Assembly (NCBI RefSeq): GCF_000687475.1 | Contig: NC_057316.1 | Location: 5,766,001-5,830,000, forward strand | Reading direction: 5' to 3' | From: Ustilaginoidea virens | Taxonomy: Eukaryota; Ascomycota; Sordariomycetes; Hypocreales; Clavicipitaceae | Length of the DNA stretch: 64,000 nucleotides | In this document: positions 54,087-64,000 of the stretch, piece by piece | Layout: each line of letters opens with the position of its first letter | How positions within the stretch are numbered: position 1 is the first letter of the stretch | Translations under genes and position numbers: made by a program | The notes under the pieces: generated by a model | What the model was told of the DNA's origin: nothing | Database searches by the model: none | What the model saw: the letters and a program-made list of their open reading frames with translations, nothing else

Positions 54087-57000
54087 GTACTCGTACTCGA
54101 ATGATGTTTGCCTCTGATGGGCAGCAGCAGACCTTTGTCTGTAACCAACCAGACCCTTGCTTGCTTGCCCCGCTGGGGCAATGCACATACACGGCCTTAC
54201 ACGTTCCCCCCCGGGTCCCCCCAAGCGCGTCGTATTGGCCGAAATCATCCCCATGTACTTGTGCGGGCTAGAGCGAGATTAATAATGCACACAAATAATT
54301 AAAGGCTGAAACCTGTGATATTTATCCTCGCATTTTGCGCGAGGCCTGAGTACTCCGTACTCACCCGGTGACAACTGCAGGTAGTTTACGGAGCACATTG
54401 GGGGGACACGAAGAGACTGGAGCTGATGGAAGCTGCGATGAACCATTACAGAGCAGACCAGCCAGTTGGTACGTCTTGCCCACAATGTGTTTAGCTTGAG
54501 CTTATCTAGTTGAGTTGGGGACACCCACCCCGCACCGCATCTCTGACGACATTGTTGCAAGGGGCCCCCTGCCTGCTTGCCCTCGGCCACCAAAAAAAAA
54601 AAAAAAAAAAAGCAAAAAAAAAAAGAGGAAAGACAAGGTTCCAGCGCGACATCGGCAGTGCTGGCTGACAAACTCCGGCATGTGATTGGCGCCACAGCTT
54701 AGCTTCCGGGACTGGATTTTAATCTGAAGCTCCACACAAGTACGCCTTGGCTGCCATCTTTCGGAGCTCATTGTGGGGAAACTTGTCCCGCATTCGGAGA
54801 CTCTAGGCCAGGTTTCTCTTACAAGAAAGTTGTAGCAAATCTCATTCTCACCTAAACCACCATGAGCTATCAGGTCCAAGATATCCATCCATATAGATGC
54901 GACAAGTTGTGGAGAGCGGCCTGGCGGCTATTTTACTACAAAGGCTGGGAACGTATTTGACAGTAGCGAGAGTGAGTAAGCTGGGGTGGTGATGTCGTTT
55001 TTTTGCTCCCGCTCTCGCACCATTCCCCCGCGAAATCCAGAGCGTAGCACAGAGCTTACTACCCGCAATCCGGACCCGATTGGGACCGGACGTCTGTCAC
55101 TGGCCCTGGCTCCTGTCTCGACGCGACTTTCCTGAAATGAAACAGAAAGCAAACAGACTGCGGAGTACAAGACGAAGTAAAATCCGGAAGCAATCCTTGG
55201 CCTGCATCGTTCCGAATAGCAGTGGCACAGGCGGTTAGAAGCCTCAAACAATCTGTGCCGCCGAATGGGTGTGTCGGGTGTGTCGTAGGCGAGCTAAGGG
55301 TGTGTGAGCTGGCACGTCGTGACAAGCGGCATCGGAGCTGCAAAGGCAGCAAGACCTGGGGGGTGGGGAGGGAGGAGGGGGGGGGGGGGGGCATCCGGGC
55401 CAGCCTAACTCCGCACAGAGAGACCCCTCATAATTCGTCCTTTGACATGTGCTCGCCACGCCGCGGAGACTGCTGGAGGGCCGTGCTGTCCTGGTTCGTC
55501 AGGTTTGTTAAGTCGCTGGCTGGAGCCTTTTCCGGTCCGAACGCGCCGCTTCTTCATCACTCACCATGTCGGACCCTCGCCGCATAAGCCAGGGGCCAGC
55601 CAGGCCTGGCAATTGACAAGGGCAGGGCCAGCAGCAAGTCCAGGCCGCACAGCTCTATCCAAAGAGATTCACTGGGGCCTGGCTGTATTCTGGACTATGC
55701 AGCTCTGATTCTTTTTGCCGAAATTCCCCGGAGCTATTCACCGGCCAGATAACCCAAGAGACGAAACCATAATAATATGTATGTACTCCGTAGACGTACT
55801 CCGTAGAGAGAGGCCTTCGTCCGTGGATGGCGCCAGACGGATGCGAGACAACAGCAGACAACATACAGTACACGTAGGTACAGATGTACCCAGCGAGCCC
55901 CACCTTGTCGCTCGCAGGCTCAGCTAAACAAGCCCCCGGTAACCCAAATAGCCGCTAGTGGGGGAACAAACATCCTCCTTGGATCCTCTTGTCCTGCCTA
56001 CCAGGCCGAATGTAGAACTCCGTTGCATGCGCCGAGACTTACTTGGCGTCCCTTGGAACTAACTTTTGGCTGCTTGGTGGAGGTGGAGGGCGACGCCGGA
56101 GAAAAATTCCCCATGGCACAGATAAAAGCATGGCCTCTGCCCTTCCCTTCCCCCGTCACCCTTTGCAAAGTTTCCCCCTCTTTGAATTTCTGCTCCTCTT
56201 GACGCCGTTTTGAGTGTAGCGAGCTGCCCTTCAAACACCCCTCCTTTAAGATTGCTCCATCAGATCGAGAAAACTCTCCAATCTCACCGGTAAGTTGAAT
56301 GAAAGCGCTGTTTCCGTTTAATGCTATTTCTTCTGTTTCGCCCTCGGACGTCGACCACCAGGCAAGGCAAATACAGGTGGCGTTGGCGTTCCCGACCCTG
56401 GGGGAAGGGAGCGGGGGGGAAGGGGGGGGGGTTCAGTGCCAAACTCGACTATCGTTCGTTCGGAAATGGAAGACGCTGGCTGGGTGGTGACTGGGCCCAT
56501 CGAGTGGTGAAGCCGCCGCCGAGATGAATGTTCACAGCTCCCGACGTCGATCAAGTGCTGCCAAGAGCGTCTGTGGATCCGATGAACAGCTTGAAATGCT
56601 GATGCATTCTTGAAACGAGGACGGTCACCAAAAAAGAGCCAGAAAAAAAAGGAAGAAAAAAATAAAAAAAAATTGGGCAGGCTCGCAAAAAAAAAAAAAA
56701 AGTGGTGAAAGCTCGACGCGAGGCCTGACGGCAGACACCTCCTACCACCACATCATGGTCAGCGATGTGGCGACATCGGCAGAAGGCAATGAACGAGCTT
56801 GGTCCGCTTAAGAACCAAAAACAAAAGTCACACCCAGGGACACCGGACTTGGCTGGCAGCTGCAGCGTCGCCAATCAACGGGATTCCATTGGCTGCATGC
56901 TGACTGACGTCTTGCACCCATTGGTGGGCTGCCACCCTGGAAAGCACCAATACGGCCCGTACGGCACGAGGAAGGGCTTTGGAGGCGGTGGATTTGTCGG

Positions 57001-57201
57001 CAAGCACCGAAAGCTCTTGACTGGAAGCTCCGAGAAATGCGACCGAGTATCGACATGTTGCCCGTGTCCACGCGAGAAGGAGTTCGCATTCTACGAGCCA
57101 CATGATGGACAAACAACACACTGGAGTCGGGAACCTCCTTAGCTCCGCCCTTCCGGGCACCACGTCAACAAGGCGACTCTTTGCGGACTACCTGCTTCTG
57201 G

Positions 57202-57250
57202 GAGATGCGGAGATGCGGAGATGCTGAGATGCTGAGATGCTGAGATGCTG
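57202..57250 (+). repeat. (AGATGCTG)n octamer repeat
   Basis: About six copies, AGATGCGG changing to AGATGCTG, about 590 bp upstream of glt1. Confidence 0.9.
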
Positions 57251-57603
57251 GTCAACAACAACCTCTGGTTTGGCCACGTTGTTTGCCAAGTTCCATCTCC
57301 GCCAGTGCCAAACCTCGTGCCTATCATTGGATGTGAGCAGGGCTGCCGCCATCATCTTCGCCGCGCCTGTTCGCTTCTCTCTTCTGCCTTTTCCGGCCGG
57401 CTACACTGAACCGCCGCAGTGTGGCCGATCCCACCCAGGACCCCCAACCCAGCCGTCAACTCCCACACCCTCGCTTGTCACCATCGATTCCATATGGGCC
57501 CGCCTGTGCCAATGGCGTGATGTTGAGATTGCAATCGCCTAGCGCAGAGCTTCAAAACCTACGACTCCGACTGCGGATTCCAGGTTTTACGTTTTACTGC
57601 TAA

Positions 57604-57610
57604 TCACGTG
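57604..57610. promoter_or_regulatory. TCACGTG box upstream of glt1
   Basis: bHLH core 226 bp before the glt1 ATG. A role in amino-acid or nitrogen control would fit Cbf1-type factors but is inferred. Confidence 0.4.
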
Positions 57611-57835
57611 CTTCTCATTTCTGATATCATTCTTCTTTCCTTCCTCGAATGCTGACCATTTACTTCCATCGTCCTGACAGATCTGCTCCAGAGCAGCCTT
57701 CGGCGCTGCTCTCACCCCTTCGACAACAACCAGTAACAGCAGCTCTGCGGGCATCCTGTCTCGGCGGATCCTGCCCTGCAGATTACCCTCGCCCCCGAAA
57801 TTCAAAAAGATCTGGATCTGCGAGCGTCGCCTAGC

Positions 57836-60800
57836 ATGGGCCTGCTAGCAGAATTCGACGATCGACACATTCAAGTTGAACAAGAAGCATACCATCCCTA
57901 TGAGTATCAGACGGAGAACAATGACTCGTGGGCCGGTGCCTTGCCGGTGAAGCAGGGTCTTTATGACCCTTCGTACGAGAAAGATGCCTGTGGTGTTGGC
58001 TTCGCTTGGTGAGTTACCGTGGCAGCTGACTGGTCCCCCCTTCGCAACGCTTTGCAAAACTGACGCGTCGATGCAGCCACATCAAGGGCAAGCCTAGTCA
58101 CAAAATCGTCAGTGACGGTAAGTCTTGCCAATCACACTCTTGCTTTGCCCTGTCGTTTTCCCCGGCCTAGATTAATCTGATCGCTTTTCGGTAGCTCGCA
58201 ATCTCCTCTGCAACATGACCCACCGCGGAGCTGTGGGATCTGACGCTCGAGATGGTGACGGCGCTGGTGTCATGACATCCATTCCCCATCGATTCTTCGT
58301 AAAGAATTTCGAGAAGGAGCAGGACATTAAACTCCCCCCTCTCGGCCAATACGCCGTGGGGAACCTTTTTTTCAAGCCCGACGAAGAGACTCTTGAGGAG
58401 TCCCAAAGGCAGCTGGAAGATGTTGCCGAGTCGTTGGGCCTTCGGGTCCTGGGATGGCGAAGGCCTCCCGTCGACTCGACGCTGCTTGGCCCTGCGGCAA
58501 AGTCGCGTGAGCCAATCATTGCTCAGCCTTTTGTCGTGCTTGCCTCTGCCTACGGCTCTGGCACAGTCCCGGAAACGACCGATCTGGAAAAGTTTGACGA
58601 GAGACTGTTTGAGCGACAGCTCTATGTTCTCCGAAAACGCGCCACTCACACCATTGGTCTGAAGAACTGGTTCTACCTTTGCTCCTTGTCCAACAAGAAC
58701 ATTGTCTACAAGGGTCAACTGTCTCCCGTTCAGGTCTACTCCTACTACCATGACCTTGTCAATGCCGATTACGAAGCTCATTTCGCCCTCGTTCACTCCA
58801 GGTTCTCCACAAATACATTTCCCTCGTGGGACAGAGCTCAGCCACTGCGATGGGCCGCCCACAATGGTGAAATCAACACCCTGCGAGGCAACAAGAACTG
58901 GATGCGTGCTCGTGAGGGGGTCATGAACTCGGACATCTTCAAAGAGGAACTCGAGCTCATGTACCCAATCGTCGAAGACGGTGGCTCTGATTCTGCTGCC
59001 TTTGACAATGTCCTCGAGCTCTTAACCATCAACGGGGTGCTCTCCCTACCGGAAGCTGTCATGCTCATGGTCCCGGAGGCCTGGCAAGGCAACGAGCATA
59101 TGGATCCGAAAAAGGCCGCATTTTACGAATGGGCAGCATGCCAGATGGAGCCGTGGGATGGTCCCGCTCTGTTCACATTCGCTGATGGCCGATACTGTGG
59201 TGCCAATCTCGACCGAAATGGTTTGCGGCCTTGTAGGTTCTATGTCATGGACGATGACCGCATCATTTGCGCCTCCGAGGTCGGCACTATTTCAGTCGAG
59301 CCAGAGAGCGTCATCCAAAAGGGTCGACTGCAGCCAGGAAGAATGCTTCTGGTTGATACCAAAGCCGGCCGCATAATCGATGACAAGGAACTCAAGACTG
59401 CTGTTGCCAACCGTCACGACTTCCGCTCTTGGCTGAACAAGGAGCTGTTGACCATGTCAAAGGTGCTGGGGAAGCTCGAAACCACCATGGACCTTCAGGC
59501 AAAGCCAGACGCCGCTCCACTTCAGGAAGATCCTCTCCTGCTGTCGTTTGGCTACACGCACGAGCAGGTCAGCTTGCTGCTCGCTCCTATGGCGGCTGAC
59601 GAGAAAGAGGCTTTGGGATCAATGGGTAATGATGCTCCTTTGGCATGTCTAACGCAAGCCCCTCGTCTTCTCTATGACTATTTCCGACAGCTCTTCGCCC
59701 AGGTCACCAACCCGCCAATTGATCCCATTCGAGAATCCATTGTCATGTCCCTGGAATGCTATGTCGGTCCCCAAGGCAATCTTCTAGAGATGGACTCCTC
59801 TCAGTGCGGACGTCTCATGCTTCCTAGCCCCATCCTCTCTATTCCCGAGTTCAATGCCATCAACAACATGTCCTCCGTCTACCCCGAGTGGACCGTAAAA
59901 ACTATTGACTTGACCTTCCCCAAGTCCCAAGGTGTGCAAGGTTACATCAACCACCTCGACGAAATCTGCAATGAGGCCACGGCTGCCATTGAAGCCCGTG
60001 ATCGTATTCTTGTTCTTTCCGACCGCAAGACCTCTGCTGACCGTGTTGCTGTTTCTGCTGCCCTAGCCTCGGGCATGGTACACCACCACTTGGTCAGCAA
60101 TAAATGGCGATCCATGGTCGCTCTGGTAATTGAGACGGCGGAAGCCCGTGAGGTGCACCATATGTGCGTGCTCCTCGGTTACGGCGCCGATGCCGTCAAT
60201 CCTTACCTTGCAATGGAGTGCGTGCTGAAGCTCAACCGGGAGCGCCTGATCAAGAAGAAGTTGTCCGACGAGGCCCTCATTCGAAACTACATCCATTCTT
60301 GCGATGGTGGCATCTTGAAAGTCATGAGCAAGATGGGCATCTCCACTCTCGCCTCGTACAAAGGCGCCCAGATTTTCGAGGCCCTTGGGCTAGATGAAAC
60401 CGTGGTCGAGCGCTGCTTCAGAGGCACCGCATCGCGCATTCAGGGATTGACCTTTGAACTCATTGCCGAGGACGCGCTGCGTTTCCACGAACGAGGATTC
60501 CCATCCCGTTACACCGTCGGCATCAAGGCCCTTCCCGAGTCTGGCGAATATCACTGGCGGGATGGCGGCGAGCCTCACGTAAACAGCCCTGCCGCCATTG
60601 CCAACATTCAAGACGCTGTCCGGAACAAGAACGACAAATCATACGAAGCCTACTCCAAGGCAGAGTACGAGCAGATCAAGAACTGCACGCTCCGTGGCCT
60701 TTTGGACTTCGATTTCGAGGATGCTACTCCGGTGCCCATTGACCAGGTTGAGCCGTGGACGGAGATTGTTCGACGCTTCTGCACTGGGGCCATGTCCTAC

Positions 60801-63800
60801 GGCTCCATCTCGATGGAGTCGCACTCCACCCTAGCTGTCGCCATGAACAGGCTCGGCGGCAAGTCCAACACGGGCGAAGGTGGCGAGGATCCTGAGCGGT
60901 CTGAGCGCTTGCCCAACGGCGACACCATGCGGTCTGCTATTAAGCAGGTGGCTTCAGGTCGTTTCGGTGTCACCTCAGCCTACCTCGCTGATTCTGATGA
61001 GCTGCAGATCAAGATGGCTCAGGGTGCCAAGCCTGGTGAGGGCGGTGAGCTTCCGGGCCACAAGGTCTCCAAGTCCATTGCTCGCACCCGTCATTCAACC
61101 CCTGGTGTCGGCCTGATCTCCCCACCGCCTCACCATGATATTTACTCGATTGAGGATCTTAAGCAGCTCATTTACGACCTGAAATGCTCCAGTCCCCGAT
61201 CCCGAGTTTCCGTCAAACTCGTTTCCGAAGTCGGAGTGGGCATTGTCGCTTCTGGCGTAGCCAAAGCCAAGGCTGACCATATTCTCATCTCTGGCCACGA
61301 TGGTGGTACCGGTGCCTCACGATGGACTGGTATCAAGTATGCTGGCTTGCCCTGGGAATTGGGTCTTGCTGAGACGCACCAGACTCTTGTTCTCAACGAT
61401 CTCCGTGGTCGCGTTGTTGTTCAGACCGACGGACAGCTGAGAACAGGACGAGACGTCGCCATTGCTTGCTTGCTCGGTGCCGAGGAATGGGGTTTTGCTA
61501 CCGCTCCTCTTATTGCCATGGGTTGCATTTTCATGCGAAAGTGTCATTGTAAGTCACTTCTTCCGGTCCCGAAGCAAGCCATGCCCGAATCTTAAAAAAA
61601 AAAACTAAATTCAAGAAAACAGTGAACACCTGCCCAGTCGGCATCGCCACTCAAGATCCCGAGTTGCGAAAGAAGTTCCAGGGCACTCCAGAGCACGTCA
61701 TCAACTTCTTCTACTATGTTGCCAATGAGCTTCGCGCCATCATGGCCCAGCTCGGCTTCCGAACCATCAATGAGATGGTTGGCCATGTTGAGCTCCTGAG
61801 AATGCGAGATGACCTGCGAACCCATAAAACTGCCAACATTGACCTGTCCCTCCTGTTGACCCCTGCTCACAAGCTTCGGCCTGGTGTGGCTACCTTTAAC
61901 GTGCGAAAGCAGGACCACAAGCTCTACGTTCGCCTAGACAACAAACTCATCTCCGAGGCGGAGCTGACTCTTGACAAAGGTCTCCCATCGAGGATCGAGT
62001 GCGACATTGTCAACACCGATCGGGCCATGGGTACGTCGCTCTCGTACCAGATCTCCAAGAGATACGGCGAGGCTGGCTTGCCTATGGACACTGTTCATGT
62101 CAGCATCAAGGGCTCGGCTGGCCAGTCTTTTGGTGCCTTTCTCGCGCCTGGCGTCACCTTGGAGCTCGAGGGTGACGCCAACGATTACGTGGGCAAGGGT
62201 TTATCTGGTGGTCGCCTGATTGTCTATCCGCCTCGATCGGCCGTGTTCAAGGCTGAAGAGAACATACTGATCGGAAACGTCTGTCTGTACGGTGCCACTA
62301 CCGGAACCTGCTTCTTCCGCGGCATCGCAGCCGAGCGTTTCGCCGTCCGCAACTCTGGCGCCACCGCAGTTGTGGAAGGTGTCGGCGATCATGGCTGTGA
62401 GTACATGACTGGTGGGCGCATCGTCATTCTGGGACGTACCGGCCGTAACTTTGCGGCCGGCATGTCTGGTGGTATTGCCTACGTCCTAGATATCCACAAT
62501 GACTTCCTCTCCAAGCTAAACGACGAGATGGTGGAAACGGGGCCCATCACGGAACCCACTGAAATTGCGTTCGTACGAGGACTTATTGAGGATCACCACC
62601 ACTACACAGGATCTGAGTTGGCAGCCCGCATCCTAGTCGACTTCAACCGTGCCCTCCCCCGCTTCGTCAAGGTTCTTCCCGTCGACTACAAGCGCGTATT
62701 GGAGGAGGAAGCCGCCAAGGCTGCCGAGGCCAAGCGTGCGGAATACAGCCTTCCGGTCATCTCCGGGATGAAGCATAAGAAGGAGGAAAAGCCTGCCAAG
62801 CTCCAGGATCTGGAAGAGGCCATTGGCGACTCCAAGGCCGAGAAGAAGAGAGCCCTGGTGCTCGACAAGACCAAGGGTTTCATGAAGTACTCGCGTCGCG
62901 CCGAGAAGTATCGATCCGCCTCCACCCGCACCAAGGACTGGGCCGAGCTCAGCTCCCGTCTCGATGAGGATGAGCTCAAATACCAGTCGGCCCGTTGCAT
63001 GGACTGCGGCGTTCCATTCTGTCAGTCCGAGACGGGGTGTCCCATCTCCAACATCATCCCCAAGTGGAACGAGCTGGTCTTCCAGAACCAGTGGAAGGAC
63101 GCGCTCAACCGGTTGCTCATGACGAACAATTTCCCCGAGTTCACTGGTCGTGTGTGCCCCGCGCCTTGCGAAGGAGCATGCGTTCTTGGCATCAACGATG
63201 ATCCAGTTGGCATCAAGTCGATCGAATGTGCCATCATTGACCGCGGTTTCGACATGGGATGGATGGTTCCCCAACCCCCCGAGGTTCGCACTGGCAAGAG
63301 CATTGCCATTATAGGTTCCGGTCCTGCTGGTCTCGCTGCCGCCGACCAACTGAACCGCGCGGGCCACAATGTTACTGTCTATGAGCGCGCCGACAGGCTC
63401 GGGGGCTTACTGATGTACGGCATTCCCAACATGAAGCTCGATAAGCGCATCGTCAAGCGCCGCACCGACTTCATGGCTGCCGAAGGGGTCAACTTCAGGA
63501 CTGGAGTTGCCGTCGGTGAGCAAGGCCATGTATCTCTTGCGGACCTGCGCGCCAGCAACGACGCCGTCATCATTGCTACGGGAGCCACTGTTGCTCGCGA
63601 CCTACCCATCAAGGGCCGCGAGCTCAGTGGCATCCACTACGCCATGGAGTTCTTGCACAAGAATACCAAGTCTCTGCTGGACTCTGAGCTGGGCGACAAT
63701 GCCTACATCAGCGCCAAGGACAAGCATGTTGTTGTCATTGGCGGCGGCGACACTGGCAACGACTGCATCGGCACCTCGGTCCGTCACGGTGCCAGGTCCG

Positions 63801-64000
63801 TCACCAACTTTGAGCTTCTCCCTCAGCCCCCTCCTGAGCGGGCCAGCGACAACCCTTGGCCTCAATGGCCCCGAATCTACCGGGTCGACTACGGCCACAC
63901 CGAGGTCCGTCAGCACACCGGAAAAGACCCCCGTGAGTACTGCATCATGTCGGAGGAGTTTGTCGACGACGGCAGTGGCAAGGTCAGGGGTATCAACACG
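57836..64000 (+). CDS. Glutamate synthase (NAD(P)H-GOGAT) Glt1, 3' end outside the window
   Basis: Four exons so far: 57836-58008, 58077-58117 (41 nt), 58195-61548, and 61623 to the window edge. Introns are 68, 77 and 74 bp with GTGAGT, GTAAGT and GTAAGT donors. The 1982 residues seen are most of a usual 2100-2150. A 51-residue propeptide precedes Cys52 (KDACGVGF), the type 2 amidotransferase nucleophile; [15 protein letters not shown] and [11 protein letters not shown] follow. The synthase part has FMN-barrel motifs ([33 protein letters not shown]) and the 3Fe-4S cysteines C1182, C1188, C1193. The C-terminal part matches Glt[10 protein letters not shown] and later Cys (from 1648), FAD motif IIGSGPAG (about 1752) and NAD(P)H motif [10 protein letters not shown] (about 1892). 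It makes two glutamates from glutamine and 2-oxoglutarate. Confidence 0.98.

Larger units (their letters stand above)
52313..57835. other. 5.5-kb gene-free region between apc15 and glt1
   Basis: Divergent region with no supportable gene. It holds TACTCCGTA at 52665, 52672, 53720, 54351, 55784 and 55797; an AT-rich part (52820-52965); a 7-bp minisatellite (53981-54086); A runs near 54592-54625 and 56640-56700; and an AGATGCTG repeat (57202-57250). The longest frame (53169-54254, minus) runs through the minisatellite and shows no family. A GTAAGT at 56290 could start a 5' UTR intron of glt1, but no acceptor could be assigned. Confidence 0.55.

Noticed and set aside
53169..54254. 361-residue minus-strand frame
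   Set aside because: It is kept open by the 7-bp minisatellite at 53981-54086 and shows no family features elsewhere.

Overview
The window is nuclear DNA of a filamentous ascomycete. Most protein genes are cut by short GT-AG introns (49 to about 210 bp) with CTAAC/CTAAT-like branch sites, and the set includes fungus-restricted families: VeA, an HsbA-type surface protein, Rrn6, a PREG/Pho80 cyclin and Pmt2. The protein types fit Sordariomycetes, and Hypocreales is my best guess; I do not name a species. Twenty protein genes could be placed, and splice junctions were worked out by eye wherever a gene is interrupted. No rRNA, tRNA, CRISPR array or intact transposon was found.

Layout. 1-11.4 kb: a Rab GTPase (+), the ER O-mannosyltransferase Pmt2 (-), a CHY/RING zinc-finger protein (+), the tiny gamma-tubulin-complex adaptor Mzt1 (-) and the kinetochore protein Spc25 (-). 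11.4-20.5 kb: the Pol I factor Rrn6 (+), a PITH-domain protein (+), mitochondrial ribosomal protein uL3m (+), cytochrome oxidase assembly factor Coa1 (-) and an unrecognised basic protein (-). 21.8-25.9 kb: an HsbA-like secreted protein (-) and the velvet regulator VeA (-). 25.9-37.0 kb: an 11-kb stretch in which I can support no gene; it is rich in homopolymers, micro- and minisatellites. 37.0-52.3 kb: the GID ubiquitin-ligase ARM protein Gid5/Vid28 (-), the PREG-type cyclin (+), Emc10 (+), histone chaperone Chz1 (+), an unrecognised 10-cysteine secreted protein (-), the SNARE Bet1 (+) and Apc15 (-). 52.3-57.8 kb: a 5.5-kb gene-free stretch. 57.8-64.0 kb: glutamate synthase Glt1 (+), running off the right edge.

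The genes do not form one pathway, as is usual in a fungal chromosome. There are small themes: cell division (mzt1, spc25, apc15), the secretory pathway (rab, pmt2, emc10, bet1), mitochondria (uL3m, coa1), and development or nutrient control (veA, preg, gid5, glt1).

Nothing here is a clearly new multi-gene system. The observations most worth following are: a dispersed 9-mer (TACTCCGTA) seen only between genes; islands of GGTACCTA-type palindromes; a tandem triple of bHLH hexamers upstream of emc10 and TCACGTG boxes in several promoters; a perfect 17-bp hairpin followed by a T tract between convergent uL3m and coa1; frame-preserving, stop-free introns in mzt1; a 13-nt internal exon in chz1 and an 11-nt first coding exon in bet1; and the long empty region upstream of veA.
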